Assembly: GCA_003505795.1 (NCBI GenBank)
Contig: DNXT01000220.1
Span: 5,710-18,454 of the forward strand
Source: Lysobacteraceae bacterium
Lineage (GTDB): Bacteria > Pseudomonadota > Gammaproteobacteria > Xanthomonadales > Xanthomonadaceae
Direction: 5' to 3'
DNA: 12,745 nt
In this document: in pieces, positions 5,885 to 12,693 of the stretch
Layout of the letters: every line of letters begins with the position of its first letter
How positions within the stretch are numbered: the stretch's first letter is position 1
The notes under the pieces: model-generated
Told to the model about the DNA's origin: nothing
Databases searched by the model: none
The model's input: only the letters and a program-made list of their open reading frames with translations
Made by a program: the position numbers and the translations under genes

Positions 5885-5959
5885 CGGGATTCGGGATTCG
5901 GGATTGGAGATCAATGGAAGCGGGCTCTTGCGAATCCCGAATCCCGAATCACCAATCCC
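5885..5959. repeat. Iterated GGGATTC inverted repeat between rplE and rpsN
   Basis: The 91-base gap is mostly filled by three tandem GGGATTC-like units (5886-5905) and an inverted set further on (5931-5950). Arms 5888-5905 and 5933-5950 pair perfectly over 18 bp around a 27-base loop; an alternative register pairs 15 bp. A further related unit, AATCCC, follows at 5955-5959. The register can slip because the units are iterated. Similar GGGATTC-rich intergenic repeats are, as I recall, scattered through Xanthomonas-group genomes. The low-coordinate arm ends a few bases before the rpsN ribosome binding site. Confidence 0.85.
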
Positions 5960-5964
5960 TGCTC

Positions 5965-6507
5965 TCAATTACGGAACGGGAACTTGAACGCTGCCAGCAG
6001 CGCCTTGGCTTCCGCATCGCTCTTGGCGGTGGTGGTGATGGCGATATCCATGCCGCGGATCGCATCGACGGCGTCGAAGTCGATTTCCGGGAAGATGATC
6101 TGCTCCTTCACACCCATGTTGAAGTTGCCGCGGCCGTCGAACGAACGACCCGAGACACCACGGAAGTCGCGCACGCGCGGCAGCGAGATGTTGATCAGGC
6201 GGTCCAGGAACTCGTACATCTTGTGGCGACGCAGGGTGGTCTTGCAGCCGATCGGCCAGCCGTCGCGGATCTTGAACGAGGCGACCGAGATGCGCGACTT
6301 GGTGACCACCGGCTTCTGGCCGGAGATCTTGGTCATGTCGGCGACCGCGTTCTCCAGGATCTTCTTGTTGGTGGCGGCTTCGCCCACGCCCATGTTGAGC
6401 GTGACCTTGACCAGCTTCGGCACTTCCATCGGATTGGTGTAGCCGAACTCCTTCATCAGGGCCGGTACCACTTCTTCCTTGTAAATCTTTTCGAGACGAG
6501 AAGTCAT
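5965..6507 (-). CDS. rplE: 50S ribosomal protein L5
   Basis: L5 binds 5S rRNA with L18 and touches the P-site tRNA. It has 180 residues (E. coli 179), starting MTSRLEKIYKEEVVPALMKE and ending in FKFPFRN. The blocks KLVKVTLNMGVGEA and KTTLRRHKMYEFLDRLINI are family signatures. It is 11 bases after rplX. In E. coli the S8 repressor site overlaps the start of this gene; sequence alone does not show whether it exists here. The downstream gap holds the iterated inverted repeat. Confidence 0.98.
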   Translation of the reverse strand: MTSRLEKIYKEEVVPALMKEFGYTNPMEVPKLVKVTLNMGVGEAATNKKILENAVADMTKISGQKPVVTKSRISVASFKIRDGWPIGCKTTLRRHKMYEFLDRLINISLPRVRDFRGVSGRSFDGRGNFNMGVKEQIIFPEIDFDAVDAIRGMDIAITTTAKSDAEAKALLAAFKFPFRN

Positions 6508-6518
6508 GACCTCATTCC

Positions 6519-6836
6519 TCAGGCGTCGAGCGCCTCACCGCTGGAGCGGAACACACGCAGTTTGCGTCCATCCTCCAGCACCTTGAAGCCAACGCGCTCG
6601 CCCTTGCCCGATGCCGGGTTGACGACGTTAACGTTGGAGATATGGATCGAAGCTTCGCGCTCGACCACGCCGCCGGCAACGCCTGCCTGCGGGTTCGGCT
6701 TGGTGTGGCGCTTGACGATGTTGACGTTCGAGACGATCACGCGATCGCCATCGACACGGACGACTTCGCCCTGCTTGCCCTTGTCCTTGCCGGTGTTGAC
6801 GACGACCTGGTCGCCCTTCTTGATACGGTTAGCCAT
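6519..6836 (-). CDS. rplX: 50S ribosomal protein L24
   Basis: L24 is an early assembly initiator of the 50S subunit located near the peptide exit. It has 105 residues (E. coli 104). The KOW motif is evident near the start: IKKGDQVVVNTGKDKGKQGE (about residues 5-24). The conserved segment KRHTKPNPQAGVAGGVVERE follows. It is 15 bases after rplN and 11 bases before rplE. Confidence 0.98.
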   Translation of the reverse strand: MANRIKKGDQVVVNTGKDKGKQGEVVRVDGDRVIVSNVNIVKRHTKPNPQAGVAGGVVEREASIHISNVNVVNPASGKGERVGFKVLEDGRKLRVFRSSGEALDA

Positions 6837-6851
6837 GTGTATGTCCTCCGC

Positions 6852-7220
6852 TCACAGCACTTCGGGAGCGAGCGAGACGATCTTCATGAACTTCTCGGAA
6901 CGCAGCTCGCGGGTCACAGGCCCGAAGATGCGGGTACCGATCGGCTCCTGCTTGTTGTTCAACAGCACGGCGGCGTTTCCGTCGAAGCGGATCAGCGAAC
7001 CGTCCGGGCGGCGGACACCCTTGCGGGTGCGCACCACGACGGCGTCGTAGACTTCGCCCTTCTTGACCTTGCCGCGCGGAATCGCGTCCTTGACCGTCAC
7101 CTTGATGATGTCGCCAATGTGCGCGTAGCGGCGCTTGGAGCCGCCCAGCACCTTGATGCACATCACTTCCTTGGCACCGGAGTTGTCGGCGACGTCGAGG
7201 TAGCTCTGCATCTGGATCAT
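6852..7220 (-). CDS. rplN: 50S ribosomal protein L14
   Basis: L14 contributes to inter-subunit bridges and is the binding target of the silencing factor RsfS. It has 122 residues, starting MIQMQSYLDVADNSGAKEVM. Conserved KRRYAHIGDIIKVTVKDAIPRG and the C-terminal PVTRELRSEKFMKIVSLAPEVL identify it. It is the first gene of the spc cluster in the E. coli scheme. Here only 14 bases separate it from rpsQ and I see no promoter between them, so S10 and spc may be cotranscribed. Confidence 0.98.
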   Translation of the reverse strand: MIQMQSYLDVADNSGAKEVMCIKVLGGSKRRYAHIGDIIKVTVKDAIPRGKVKKGEVYDAVVVRTRKGVRRPDGSLIRFDGNAAVLLNNKQEPIGTRIFGPVTRELRSEKFMKIVSLAPEVL

Positions 7221-7234
7221 GATTCAGATCTCCC

Positions 7235-7504
7235 TTATTCAGCCGCGCGGGTGACGATTTCCACCACCCGCCAGTTCTTGGTCTTGGACAGCGGCGCAAT
7301 CTCGGTCACGCGCACGACATCGCCTTCGTTGCAGGCGTTGTCGGCGTCGTGGGCGTGAAGCTTGGTCGAGCGCTTGATGTACTTGCCGTACAGGGCGTGC
7401 TTGACCTGGCGCTCCACCAACACGGTGACCGTCTTGTCCATCTTGTTGCTGACGACACGGCCTTCGACCGTGCGCAGCGTCTTGTTTTCAGTGTTGTCGC
7501 TCAT
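7235..7504 (-). CDS. rpsQ: 30S ribosomal protein S17
   Basis: S17 is a primary 16S rRNA binder in the 30S body. From the chosen ATG it has 89 residues (E. coli 84), starting MSDNTENKTLRTVEGRVVSN. Another in-frame ATG at 7513 would add MAA. AAGGA lies eight bases before the 7504 ATG but touches the 7513 ATG, so the inner start is preferred. The OB-fold core holds MDKTVTVLVERQVKHALYGK, and HDADNACNEGDVVRV follows. It lies immediately after rpmC. Confidence 0.95.
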   Translation of the reverse strand: MSDNTENKTLRTVEGRVVSNKMDKTVTVLVERQVKHALYGKYIKRSTKLHAHDADNACNEGDVVRVTEIAPLSKTKNWRVVEIVTRAAE

Positions 7505-7515
7505 CGCGGCCATCC

Positions 7516-7701
7516 TTACTTCGTGCTGCCGATCAGGTGCTTGACGCGAGCGATCTCGCGGCGCACCCGGCGGGTTTCGTGGGTCTTCGGCAGCTGGCCG
7601 GTGACCTGCTGCATGCGGAGCGAGAACTGCTCCTTACGCAGGTCGGTCAGGTGGGCCTTGAGTTCGTCAGCCGACTTCTCGCGGAGTTGTTTGATGTCCA
7701 T
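7516..7701 (-). CDS. rpmC: 50S ribosomal protein L29
   Basis: L29 is a 61-residue two-helix protein at the exit-tunnel rim, next to L23. It starts MDIKQLREKSADELKAHLTD, with family blocks LRKEQFSLRMQQVTGQL and RRVRREIARVKHLI. Its start overlaps the rplP stop as TGATG, one base shared, so the two are probably translationally coupled. Confidence 0.97.
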   Translation of the reverse strand: MDIKQLREKSADELKAHLTDLRKEQFSLRMQQVTGQLPKTHETRRVRREIARVKHLIGSTK

Positions 7702-8114
7702 CAGCGCACCGTCCGGGTCACGAAAGTGGTGGTGACCGAGAGCTTGGCGGCGGCCAGGCGGAACGCCTCGCGTGCCACTTCCTCGGAAACACCCTCGATT
7801 TCATAGATCATGCGGCCGGGCTGGATCTGGGCCACCCAGTATTCCACGTTGCCCTTACCCGAACCCATTCGCACTTCGATGGGCTTCTTGGTGATCGGCT
7901 TGTCCGGGAATACGCGGATCCACATCTTGCCGCCGCGCTTGACGTAGCGGCTGATCGAGCGGCGCGCCGCCTCGATCTGGCGCGCGGTCAGCTGACCGTG
8001 CGCCGTCGCCTTCAGGCCGTACTCGCCAAAGCTGACGGCATTTCCGCTCCAGCTCAGGCCTTCGTTACGGCCCTTGTGCATCTTGCGGTATTTGGTTCGC
8101 TTGGGTTGCAACAT
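7701..8114 (-). CDS. rplP: 50S ribosomal protein L16
   Basis: L16 completes the peptidyl-transferase region and A-site of the 50S subunit at late assembly. It has 137 residues (E. coli 136), starting MLQPKRTKYRKMHKGRNEGL. Arg82 in IEVRMGSGKGN aligns with E. coli Arg81, the residue hydroxylated by the oxygenase RoxA (YcfD). KMWIRVFPDKPITKKP and the ending TTTFVTRTVR are typical. It lies 5 bases after rpsC and shares one base with rpmC. Confidence 0.98.
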   Translation of the reverse strand: MLQPKRTKYRKMHKGRNEGLSWSGNAVSFGEYGLKATAHGQLTARQIEAARRSISRYVKRGGKMWIRVFPDKPITKKPIEVRMGSGKGNVEYWVAQIQPGRMIYEIEGVSEEVAREAFRLAAAKLSVTTTFVTRTVR

Positions 8115-8119
8115 TGCCG

Positions 8120-8854
8120 TTACCTCGCTTCACGAGCCGGGCGCGAAGGACGGTCACCACGGTCGCCACGATCGTTGCGATCGCTGCGCGGGCTGTCGTC
8201 CTGCTTCTCCTGGCCAACCTGGGAGAAATCGAAGACTTCGCCCTTGTAGATCCAGACCTTGATGCCGATGATGCCGTAGGTCGTCTTGGCTTCAGCGAAG
8301 CCATAGTCGATGTCGGCACGCAGCGTGTGCAGCGGCACGCGGCCTTCGCGGTACCACTCCGAACGGGCGATTTCCGCACCGTTGAGGCGGCCAGCCACGT
8401 TGACCTTGATGCCCAGGGCACCCAGGCGCATCGCGTTGCCGACCGAGCGCTTCATCGCACGGCGGAACATGATGCGACGCTCCAGCTGCTGCGCGATCGA
8501 CTCGGCGACCAGCTGTGCGTCCAGCTCGGGCTTGCGCACTTCGGTGACGTTGATGTGCGCCGGGACGCCCATCATCTCGCTCACTTCCTTGCGCAGCTTC
8601 TCGATGTCCTCGCCACGCTTGCCGATCACCACGCCCGGGCGGGCGGTGTGGATCGTCACGCGAGCGGTCTTGGCCGGACGCTCGATCAGGATCTTGCTGA
8701 TGCCCGCCTGCGCCAGCTTCTTGCGCAGCATTTCACGGACCTTGAGGTCGGCCGCCAGGTAACCGGCGAACTCGCCCTTGTTGGCGTACCACTTGGAATT
8801 CCAGTCCTTGGCAATACCGAGGCGGATTCCAATCGGATGAACTTTATGACCCAT
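8120..8854 (-). CDS. rpsC: 30S ribosomal protein S3
   Basis: S3 forms the mRNA entry ring with S4 and S5 and takes part in mRNA unwinding. It has 244 residues against 233 in E. coli. The start is MGHKVHPIGIRLGIAKDWNS. A type-II KH domain shows ARPGVVIGKRGEDIEKLRKE at about residues 71-90. The C-terminal domain includes RREGRVPLHT-like sequence (EWYREGRVPLHTLRADIDYG). The extra length is an Arg/Asp-rich tail at residues 219-244 (DRNDRGDRGDRPSRPAREAR). It is 17 bases after rplV and 5 before rplP. Confidence 0.98.
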   Translation of the reverse strand: MGHKVHPIGIRLGIAKDWNSKWYANKGEFAGYLAADLKVREMLRKKLAQAGISKILIERPAKTARVTIHTARPGVVIGKRGEDIEKLRKEVSEMMGVPAHINVTEVRKPELDAQLVAESIAQQLERRIMFRRAMKRSVGNAMRLGALGIKVNVAGRLNGAEIARSEWYREGRVPLHTLRADIDYGFAEAKTTYGIIGIKVWIYKGEVFDFSQVGQEKQDDSPRSDRNDRGDRGDRPSRPAREAR

Positions 8855-8871
8855 CGTCTTTTCCTTTCCGC

Positions 8872-9207
8872 TTACTTGCCGGCGCCCACAACCACAGTGA
8901 TGTGGCTGGTGCGCTTGAGGATGCGGGTACCGCGGCCTTTCGCCCGCGCCATGAAACGCTTCAGGGTCGGACCTTCATCAACCATGATGGTCTTGACCTT
9001 CAGCTCGTCGACATCGGCGCCCTGATTGTTCTCGGCATTGGCGATCGCCGACTCCACCACCTTCTTGATCAGGTGGGCAGCCTTCTTGTCCGAGAACTTC
9101 AGCAGGTTGACCGCACGCTCGGCGGACAGCCCACGCACCTGGTCAGCGACCAGGCGGGCCTTCTGCGGGGAGATGCGCGCGGTGCGCAGGATTGCTTTCG
9201 CTTCCAT
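8872..9207 (-). CDS. rplV: 50S ribosomal protein L22
   Basis: L22 extends a beta-hairpin into the peptide exit tunnel, where it forms the constriction with L4. From the chosen ATG it has 111 residues (E. coli 110), starting MEAKAILRTARISPQKARLV. An ATG two codons earlier (9213) lies only two bases after AAGGAG, while the 9207 ATG has an eight-base spacing, so 9207 is preferred. ESAIANAENNQGADVDELKV and the hairpin region RFMARAKGRGTRILKRTSHI (about residues 85-104) are conserved. The junction with rpsS is identical to the rplC-rplD junction. Confidence 0.95.
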   Translation of the reverse strand: MEAKAILRTARISPQKARLVADQVRGLSAERAVNLLKFSDKKAAHLIKKVVESAIANAENNQGADVDELKVKTIMVDEGPTLKRFMARAKGRGTRILKRTSHITVVVGAGK

Positions 9208-9222
9208 CGTCATCTCTCCTTA
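9202..9222 (-). repeat. 21-bp junction repeat, copy at rpsS-rplV
   Basis: The stop codon, AAGGAG site, two ATGs and first bases of the next gene form a 21-base block identical to that at 11230-11250 (rplC-rplD). Both copies carry the same double-ATG layout, in which the second ATG is the better spaced start. Confidence 0.85.
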
Positions 9223-9489
9223 CTTGCCCGACTTCTTGTCGCCACCGTGACCCTTGAAGGTCCGGGTGACAGCGAATTCGCCGAGCTTGTGGCCGACCAT
9301 GTTCTCGTTGACCAGCACCGGAACGTGATTCTTGCCGTTGTGCACGGCGATGGTGAAACCCACCATCTCCGGCAGGATCATCGAACGACGCGACCAGGTC
9401 TTGATCGGACGCTTGCTACCGGCCGCGGCCTCCACCTTCTTGACGAGGTGGTGATCGACGAACGGGCCTTTCTTGAGTGAACGTGCCAT
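9220..9489 (-). CDS. rpsS: 30S ribosomal protein S19
   Basis: S19 forms a complex with S13 in the 30S head near the A-site tRNA. It has 89 residues (E. coli 92), starting MARSLKKGPFVDHHLVKKVE. The signature VGHKLGEFAVTRTFKGH lies near the C-terminus, and KTWSRRSMILPEMVGFTIAV is conserved. It is 6 bases after rplB. Its upstream bases TAATCGACCATG also occur at the rpmD-rplO junction. Confidence 0.98.
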   Translation of the reverse strand: MARSLKKGPFVDHHLVKKVEAAAGSKRPIKTWSRRSMILPEMVGFTIAVHNGKNHVPVLVNENMVGHKLGEFAVTRTFKGHGGDKKSGK

Positions 9490-9495
9490 GGTCGA

Positions 9496-10323
9496 TTAGC
9501 CCCTACGATCGCGGACGATGAACTGCTGGGTGCGCTTGTTATGGCGCGTCTTGTAGCCCTTGGTCGGGACACCCCACGGGGTGACCGGATGCGGGTTACC
9601 TTGACCGGCCTTCGCCTCGCCACCACCGTGCGGGTGGTCGACCGGGTTCATGGCAGCACCACGAACGGTCGGGCGGACGCCGCGCCAGCGCTTGGCGCCA
9701 GCCTTGCCCAGCTTTTCCAGGTTGTGCTCGTCGTTGCCGACTTCGCCGATCGTGGCGCGGCACTCGGCCGACACCTTGCGCATTTCGCCCGAGCGCAGGC
9801 GCAGCGTGGCGTAGATGCCCTCGCGAGCCACCAGCTGCACCGCCGCACCGGCGGCGCGCGCGATCTGTGCGCCCTTGCCCGGCTTCAGCTCGATGCCGTG
9901 CACGGTCGTACCGACCGGGATGTTGCGCAGCGGCAGGGTGTTGCCGGTCTTGATCGGCGCGTTGGCGCCGGCGATGACCTGGTCACCCGCCTTCAGGCCC
10001 TTCGGGGCGATGATGTAGCGACGCTCGCCGTCGACATAGCACAGCAGGGCGATATGGGCGGTGCGGTTCGGATCGTATTCGATCCGCTCCACGCGCGCCG
10101 GGATGCCTTCCTTGTTGCGCTTGAAGTCGATGACGCGGTAGTGCTGCTTGTGGCCACCGCCGACGTGGCGGGTGGTGATGCGGCCGTGGTGGTTGCGGCC
10201 ACCGGACTTGCTCTGCGGCTCGAGCAGCGCCGCGTGCGGCGCACCCTTGTGCAGATCGGGCGTGACCACGCGCACGGCGGAACGACGGCCGGCGGAGGTG
10301 GGTTTGAACTTCATCAATGGCAT
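9496..10323 (-). CDS. rplB: 50S ribosomal protein L2
   Basis: L2 is a primary 23S rRNA binder required for subunit joining and peptidyl-transferase activity. It has 275 residues (E. coli 273), starting MPLMKFKPTSAGRRSAVRVV. An in-frame ATG at 10368 would add 15 residues that overlap rplW and resemble nothing, so it is rejected. Signatures are SGGRNHHGRITTRHVGGGHK near the N-terminus and AMNPVDHPHGGGEAK near the C-terminus, the latter holding the conserved histidines tied to catalytic-centre assembly. It is 10 bases after rplW. Confidence 0.98.
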   Translation of the reverse strand: MPLMKFKPTSAGRRSAVRVVTPDLHKGAPHAALLEPQSKSGGRNHHGRITTRHVGGGHKQHYRVIDFKRNKEGIPARVERIEYDPNRTAHIALLCYVDGERRYIIAPKGLKAGDQVIAGANAPIKTGNTLPLRNIPVGTTVHGIELKPGKGAQIARAAGAAVQLVAREGIYATLRLRSGEMRKVSAECRATIGEVGNDEHNLEKLGKAGAKRWRGVRPTVRGAAMNPVDHPHGGGEAKAGQGNPHPVTPWGVPTKGYKTRHNKRTQQFIVRDRRG

Positions 10324-10333
10324 GGGATGTACC

Positions 10334-10633
10334 TCAGGCCTTGGCCGTGACGTCGATGGACTGACCATCGACCAGGCGGACGTACGCCTTGCGCCAATCG
10401 CCGCGACGGCCCGTGCGGTTGCGGAAGGACTTGTTCTTGCCCTTCACGTTCACCACATTGACGGCCTCGACCTTGACGTCGAACAGCTGCTCGACCGCGG
10501 CCTTTACATCGGCCTTGGTGGCTTCGTTCGAGACTTCGAAGACATACTGGTTGGAGACTTCCTGCAGGCGCGCGGTCTTTTCGGAGACTCGCGGAGCGCG
10601 CAGCACGCTGAAGATTTTTTCGTTGCTGCTCAT
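10334..10633 (-). CDS. rplW: 50S ribosomal protein L23
   Basis: L23 sits at the exit tunnel and is the docking site for trigger factor and the signal recognition particle. Translated from 10633 it has 99 residues (E. coli 100). Glu18 in LRAPRVSEK then aligns with E. coli Glu18, the trigger-factor contact. This supports the start over the ATG three codons earlier (10642). The chosen ATG overlaps the rplD stop as ATGA. GRRGDWRKAYVRLVDGQSID near the C-terminus is conserved. Confidence 0.97.
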   Translation of the reverse strand: MSSNEKIFSVLRAPRVSEKTARLQEVSNQYVFEVSNEATKADVKAAVEQLFDVKVEAVNVVNVKGKNKSFRNRTGRRGDWRKAYVRLVDGQSIDVTAKA

Positions 10634-11235
10634 GCCAGCCACTCCTCGACCTTCTTGACCGCATCGGCGGTGATCACGACCGTGTCGGCACCGACCAGCG
10701 CGACCGGATCCAGACCCTGCACGTCACGCACTTCGACGTACGGCAGGTTGCGGGCCGACAGGTACAGGTGCTCGGAAGCCTCTTCGGTCACGATCAGCGG
10801 GCGCTTGCCCACGTCCAGACCCTTCAGCTTCTCGATCAGACCCTTGGTCTTGCTCGCCTCGACGTCGAACGCGTCGACGATCTTCAGGCGGCCCTGACGG
10901 TTCAGCTCGGAGAAGATCGCGCAGATGGCCGCGCGGTACTGCTTGCGGTTGACCTTCTGCTCGAAGCTGCGCGGCTTGGCCGCGAAGGTCACGCCGCCGC
11001 CGACGAAGATCGGAGCCGTCAGCGCGCCATGACGCGCACCGCCGCCCTTCTGCTTCTTCGACTTCTTGGTCGTGCCCGCGACTTCCGAACGCGTCTTCTG
11101 CGCCTTGGTGCCGGCGCGGCCGGCGTTGCGATAGGCGACGACGACCTGGTGGACCAGATCCTCGCTGAATTCGCGACCGAACACGGCGTCGGAGACCGAG
11201 ACCTTGTTGTTGCTACCCGTGATAACGAGTTCCAT
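10630..11235 (-). CDS. rplD: 50S ribosomal protein L4
   Basis: L4 binds 23S rRNA and sends a long loop into the exit tunnel. In E. coli it also represses its own S10 operon at transcription and translation. From the chosen ATG it has 201 residues, as in E. coli, starting MELVITGSNNKVSVSDAVFG. An ATG two codons earlier (11241) lies only two bases after AAGGAG and is less likely. The tunnel loop falls around residues 44-100 (KKQKGGGARHGALTAP then VGGGVTFAAKPRS). The C-terminal VVITADAVKKVEEWLA is typical. Confidence 0.97.
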   Translation of the reverse strand: MELVITGSNNKVSVSDAVFGREFSEDLVHQVVVAYRNAGRAGTKAQKTRSEVAGTTKKSKKQKGGGARHGALTAPIFVGGGVTFAAKPRSFEQKVNRKQYRAAICAIFSELNRQGRLKIVDAFDVEASKTKGLIEKLKGLDVGKRPLIVTEEASEHLYLSARNLPYVEVRDVQGLDPVALVGADTVVITADAVKKVEEWLA

Positions 11236-11250
11236 CGTCATCTCTCCTTA
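11230..11250 (-). repeat. 21-bp junction repeat, copy at rplC-rplD
   Basis: This block is identical to 9202-9222 at the rpsS-rplV junction. It carries the rplC stop codon, an AAGGAG site, the sequence AGATGACG and the ATGGAA start of rplD. Confidence 0.85.
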
Positions 11251-11898
11251 TGCCTTGCTCGCCGGACGCACGATCACGTCGCCGCCAGCTGCGCCAGGCA
11301 CGGCGCCGCGGATGGCAATGAGACCACGCTCGACGTCGACCTTGACCACTTCCAGGTTCTGCGTGCTCTGCTGCACAGCACCCATGTGGCCGGACATCTT
11401 CTTGCCCGGGAAAACGCGACCCGGGGTCTGGCGCTGGCCCAGCGAACCCGGCGCGCGATGCGACAGCGAGTTACCGTGGGTGGCATCGCCCATACGGAAG
11501 TTGTGGCGCTTGATGGTGCCCTGGAAGCCCTTGCCCTTGGTGACGCCCTGGACGTCGACCTTCTGGCCGACCTCGAAGATGTCGGCCTTGACTTCGCCGC
11601 CGACGGCGAAATCGCCGAGCTGCGCGTCCTCGACGCGAAACTCCCACAGGCCGCGACCCGCTTCGACCTTCGCCTTGGCGAAGTGGCCGGCAGCCGGCTT
11701 GTTCACCAGCGCGGCGCGACGGGCACCGACGGTCACCTGCACGGCGCTGTAGCCGTCGGCTTCGACGGTCTTGATCTGCGCGATGCGGTTCGGGGTGGCT
11801 TCGATCAGGGTGACCGGCACCGAGCGGCCGTCTTCGGTGAAGACGCGGCTCATGCCGGCCTTGCGGCCCACGAAGCCCAACGAATATTTCTTCGTCAT
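11248..11898 (-). CDS. rplC: 50S ribosomal protein L3
   Basis: L3 is an early 50S assembly protein with a loop reaching the peptidyl-transferase centre. It has 216 residues (E. coli 209), starting MTKKYSLGFVGRKAGMSRVF. The loop is conserved: DATHGNSLSHRAPGSLGQRQ, then TPGRVFPGKKMSGHMG (about 138-173). Gln157 aligns with E. coli Gln150, the residue methylated by PrmB. FAKAKVEAGRGLWEFR is another family block. It is 11 bases after rpsJ and 12 bases before the rplD ATG. Confidence 0.98.
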   Translation of the reverse strand: MTKKYSLGFVGRKAGMSRVFTEDGRSVPVTLIEATPNRIAQIKTVEADGYSAVQVTVGARRAALVNKPAAGHFAKAKVEAGRGLWEFRVEDAQLGDFAVGGEVKADIFEVGQKVDVQGVTKGKGFQGTIKRHNFRMGDATHGNSLSHRAPGSLGQRQTPGRVFPGKKMSGHMGAVQQSTQNLEVVKVDVERGLIAIRGAVPGAAGGDVIVRPASKA

Positions 11899-11909
11899 GG
11901 TCGTAGTCC

Positions 11910-12221
<312 letters not shown>

Positions 12222-12345
12222 GACGGTGGGTTCCTTCGTTAAAAGAGCGACGGGCAAGGCCTCTGGGATACCTGCCCCGGTGATTCCTGACATTCGTACC
12301 GCCGCGCATCCTGCGCCGCGAGGGCCTTCCTCCGCCCAAAAACTG

Positions 12346-12371
12346 GGGCAGATCGGTTGCCCGACCTGCCC
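12346..12371 (-). terminator. Attenuator-like stem-loop at the start of the S10 leader
   Basis: On the minus strand, 12361-12371 pairs with 12346-12356 over 11 bp including one G-U pair, around a GCAA tetraloop. CAG and then TTTTT (12338-12342) follow. It starts only about 4 bases after the predicted proximal start site. It has the form of an intrinsic terminator or attenuator but could also be a 5' stabilising hairpin. Transcripts from the distal promoter also read through it. Confidence 0.6.
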
Positions 12372-12380
12372 AGACGGAAA

Positions 12381-12409
12381 AGTATAGTGCGCGACAAGAG
12401 CACGGTCAA
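12381..12409 (-). promoter_or_regulatory. Proximal S10 operon promoter
   Basis: The minus strand carries TTGACC (12404-12409), a 17-base spacer and TATACT (12381-12386): five of six matches in both boxes at the ideal spacing. The predicted start is near 12375. This is the best promoter in the window and probably the main one for rpsJ onward. Confidence 0.8.
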
Positions 12410-12529
12410 CAGCTCTTCGCTGTCGAGTGCTCCATGCAACGCGACCTTCCCGGTCTGGCGAACACGAGTGGCGTCCTGCCGCTCTTTTCGCTATCGAACG
12501 GCACCCTACCCAGGGACGCCGAGCCGGAG

Positions 12530-12558
12530 ATTATAGCGGCACCGAATGCTGCCCGCAA
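12530..12558 (-). promoter_or_regulatory. Distal S10 operon promoter
   Basis: The minus strand carries TTGCGG (12553-12558), a 17-base spacer and a perfect TATAAT (12530-12535). The bases just after the -10 (CTCCGGC) are GC-rich, the discriminator type associated with stringent control. It starts 38 bases after the tuf hairpin, so it would serve the S10 operon independently of tuf read-through. Confidence 0.7.
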
Positions 12559-12595
12559 GCACCTGCGCGTACCCTTTTCGATGCGCCGGAAACGA

Positions 12596-12623
12596 CGAAG
12601 GGCCGGCACGGGCCGACCCTTCG
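12596..12623 (-). terminator. Probable tuf terminator
   Basis: A 12-bp stem (12612-12623 with 12596-12607, including one G-U pair in RNA) around a 4-base loop lies 70 bases after the tuf stop. The following minus-strand bases are TCGTTTCC, a poor T-run, so termination may be partial or helped by Rho. Confidence 0.55.
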
Positions 12624-12693
12624 CTGGACGATCCGGCGGCCACAGCGGCCGCCCGTCTCATTCCCGGCCGGCCGAGGCCCGCCGGGCAGGCAC

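Larger units (their letters stand above)
12222..12693. other. tuf-rpsJ intergenic region and S10 leader
   Basis: These 472 bases hold no gene. From the tuf side they contain small GC-rich inverted repeats (12663-12668/12681-12686 and 12635-12641/12647-12653), the tuf terminator candidate, two sigma70-type promoters about 149 bases apart, an attenuator-like stem-loop and further leader hairpins (12304-12308/12312-12316 and 12252-12259/12271-12277, the latter with a one-base bulge). A transcript from the proximal promoter would have a leader of about 150 bases. Confidence 0.8.

Noticed and set aside
5885..5959. A CRISPR array reading of the iterated repeats in the rplE-rpsN gap
   Set aside because: Units are 7 bases, contiguous and inverted, without regular spacers; it is a palindromic extragenic repeat.
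12222..12293. An N-terminal extension of S10 from an ATG at 12293
   Set aside because: It would translate the leader hairpin region. The inner start gives exactly 103 residues with a suitable ribosome binding site.
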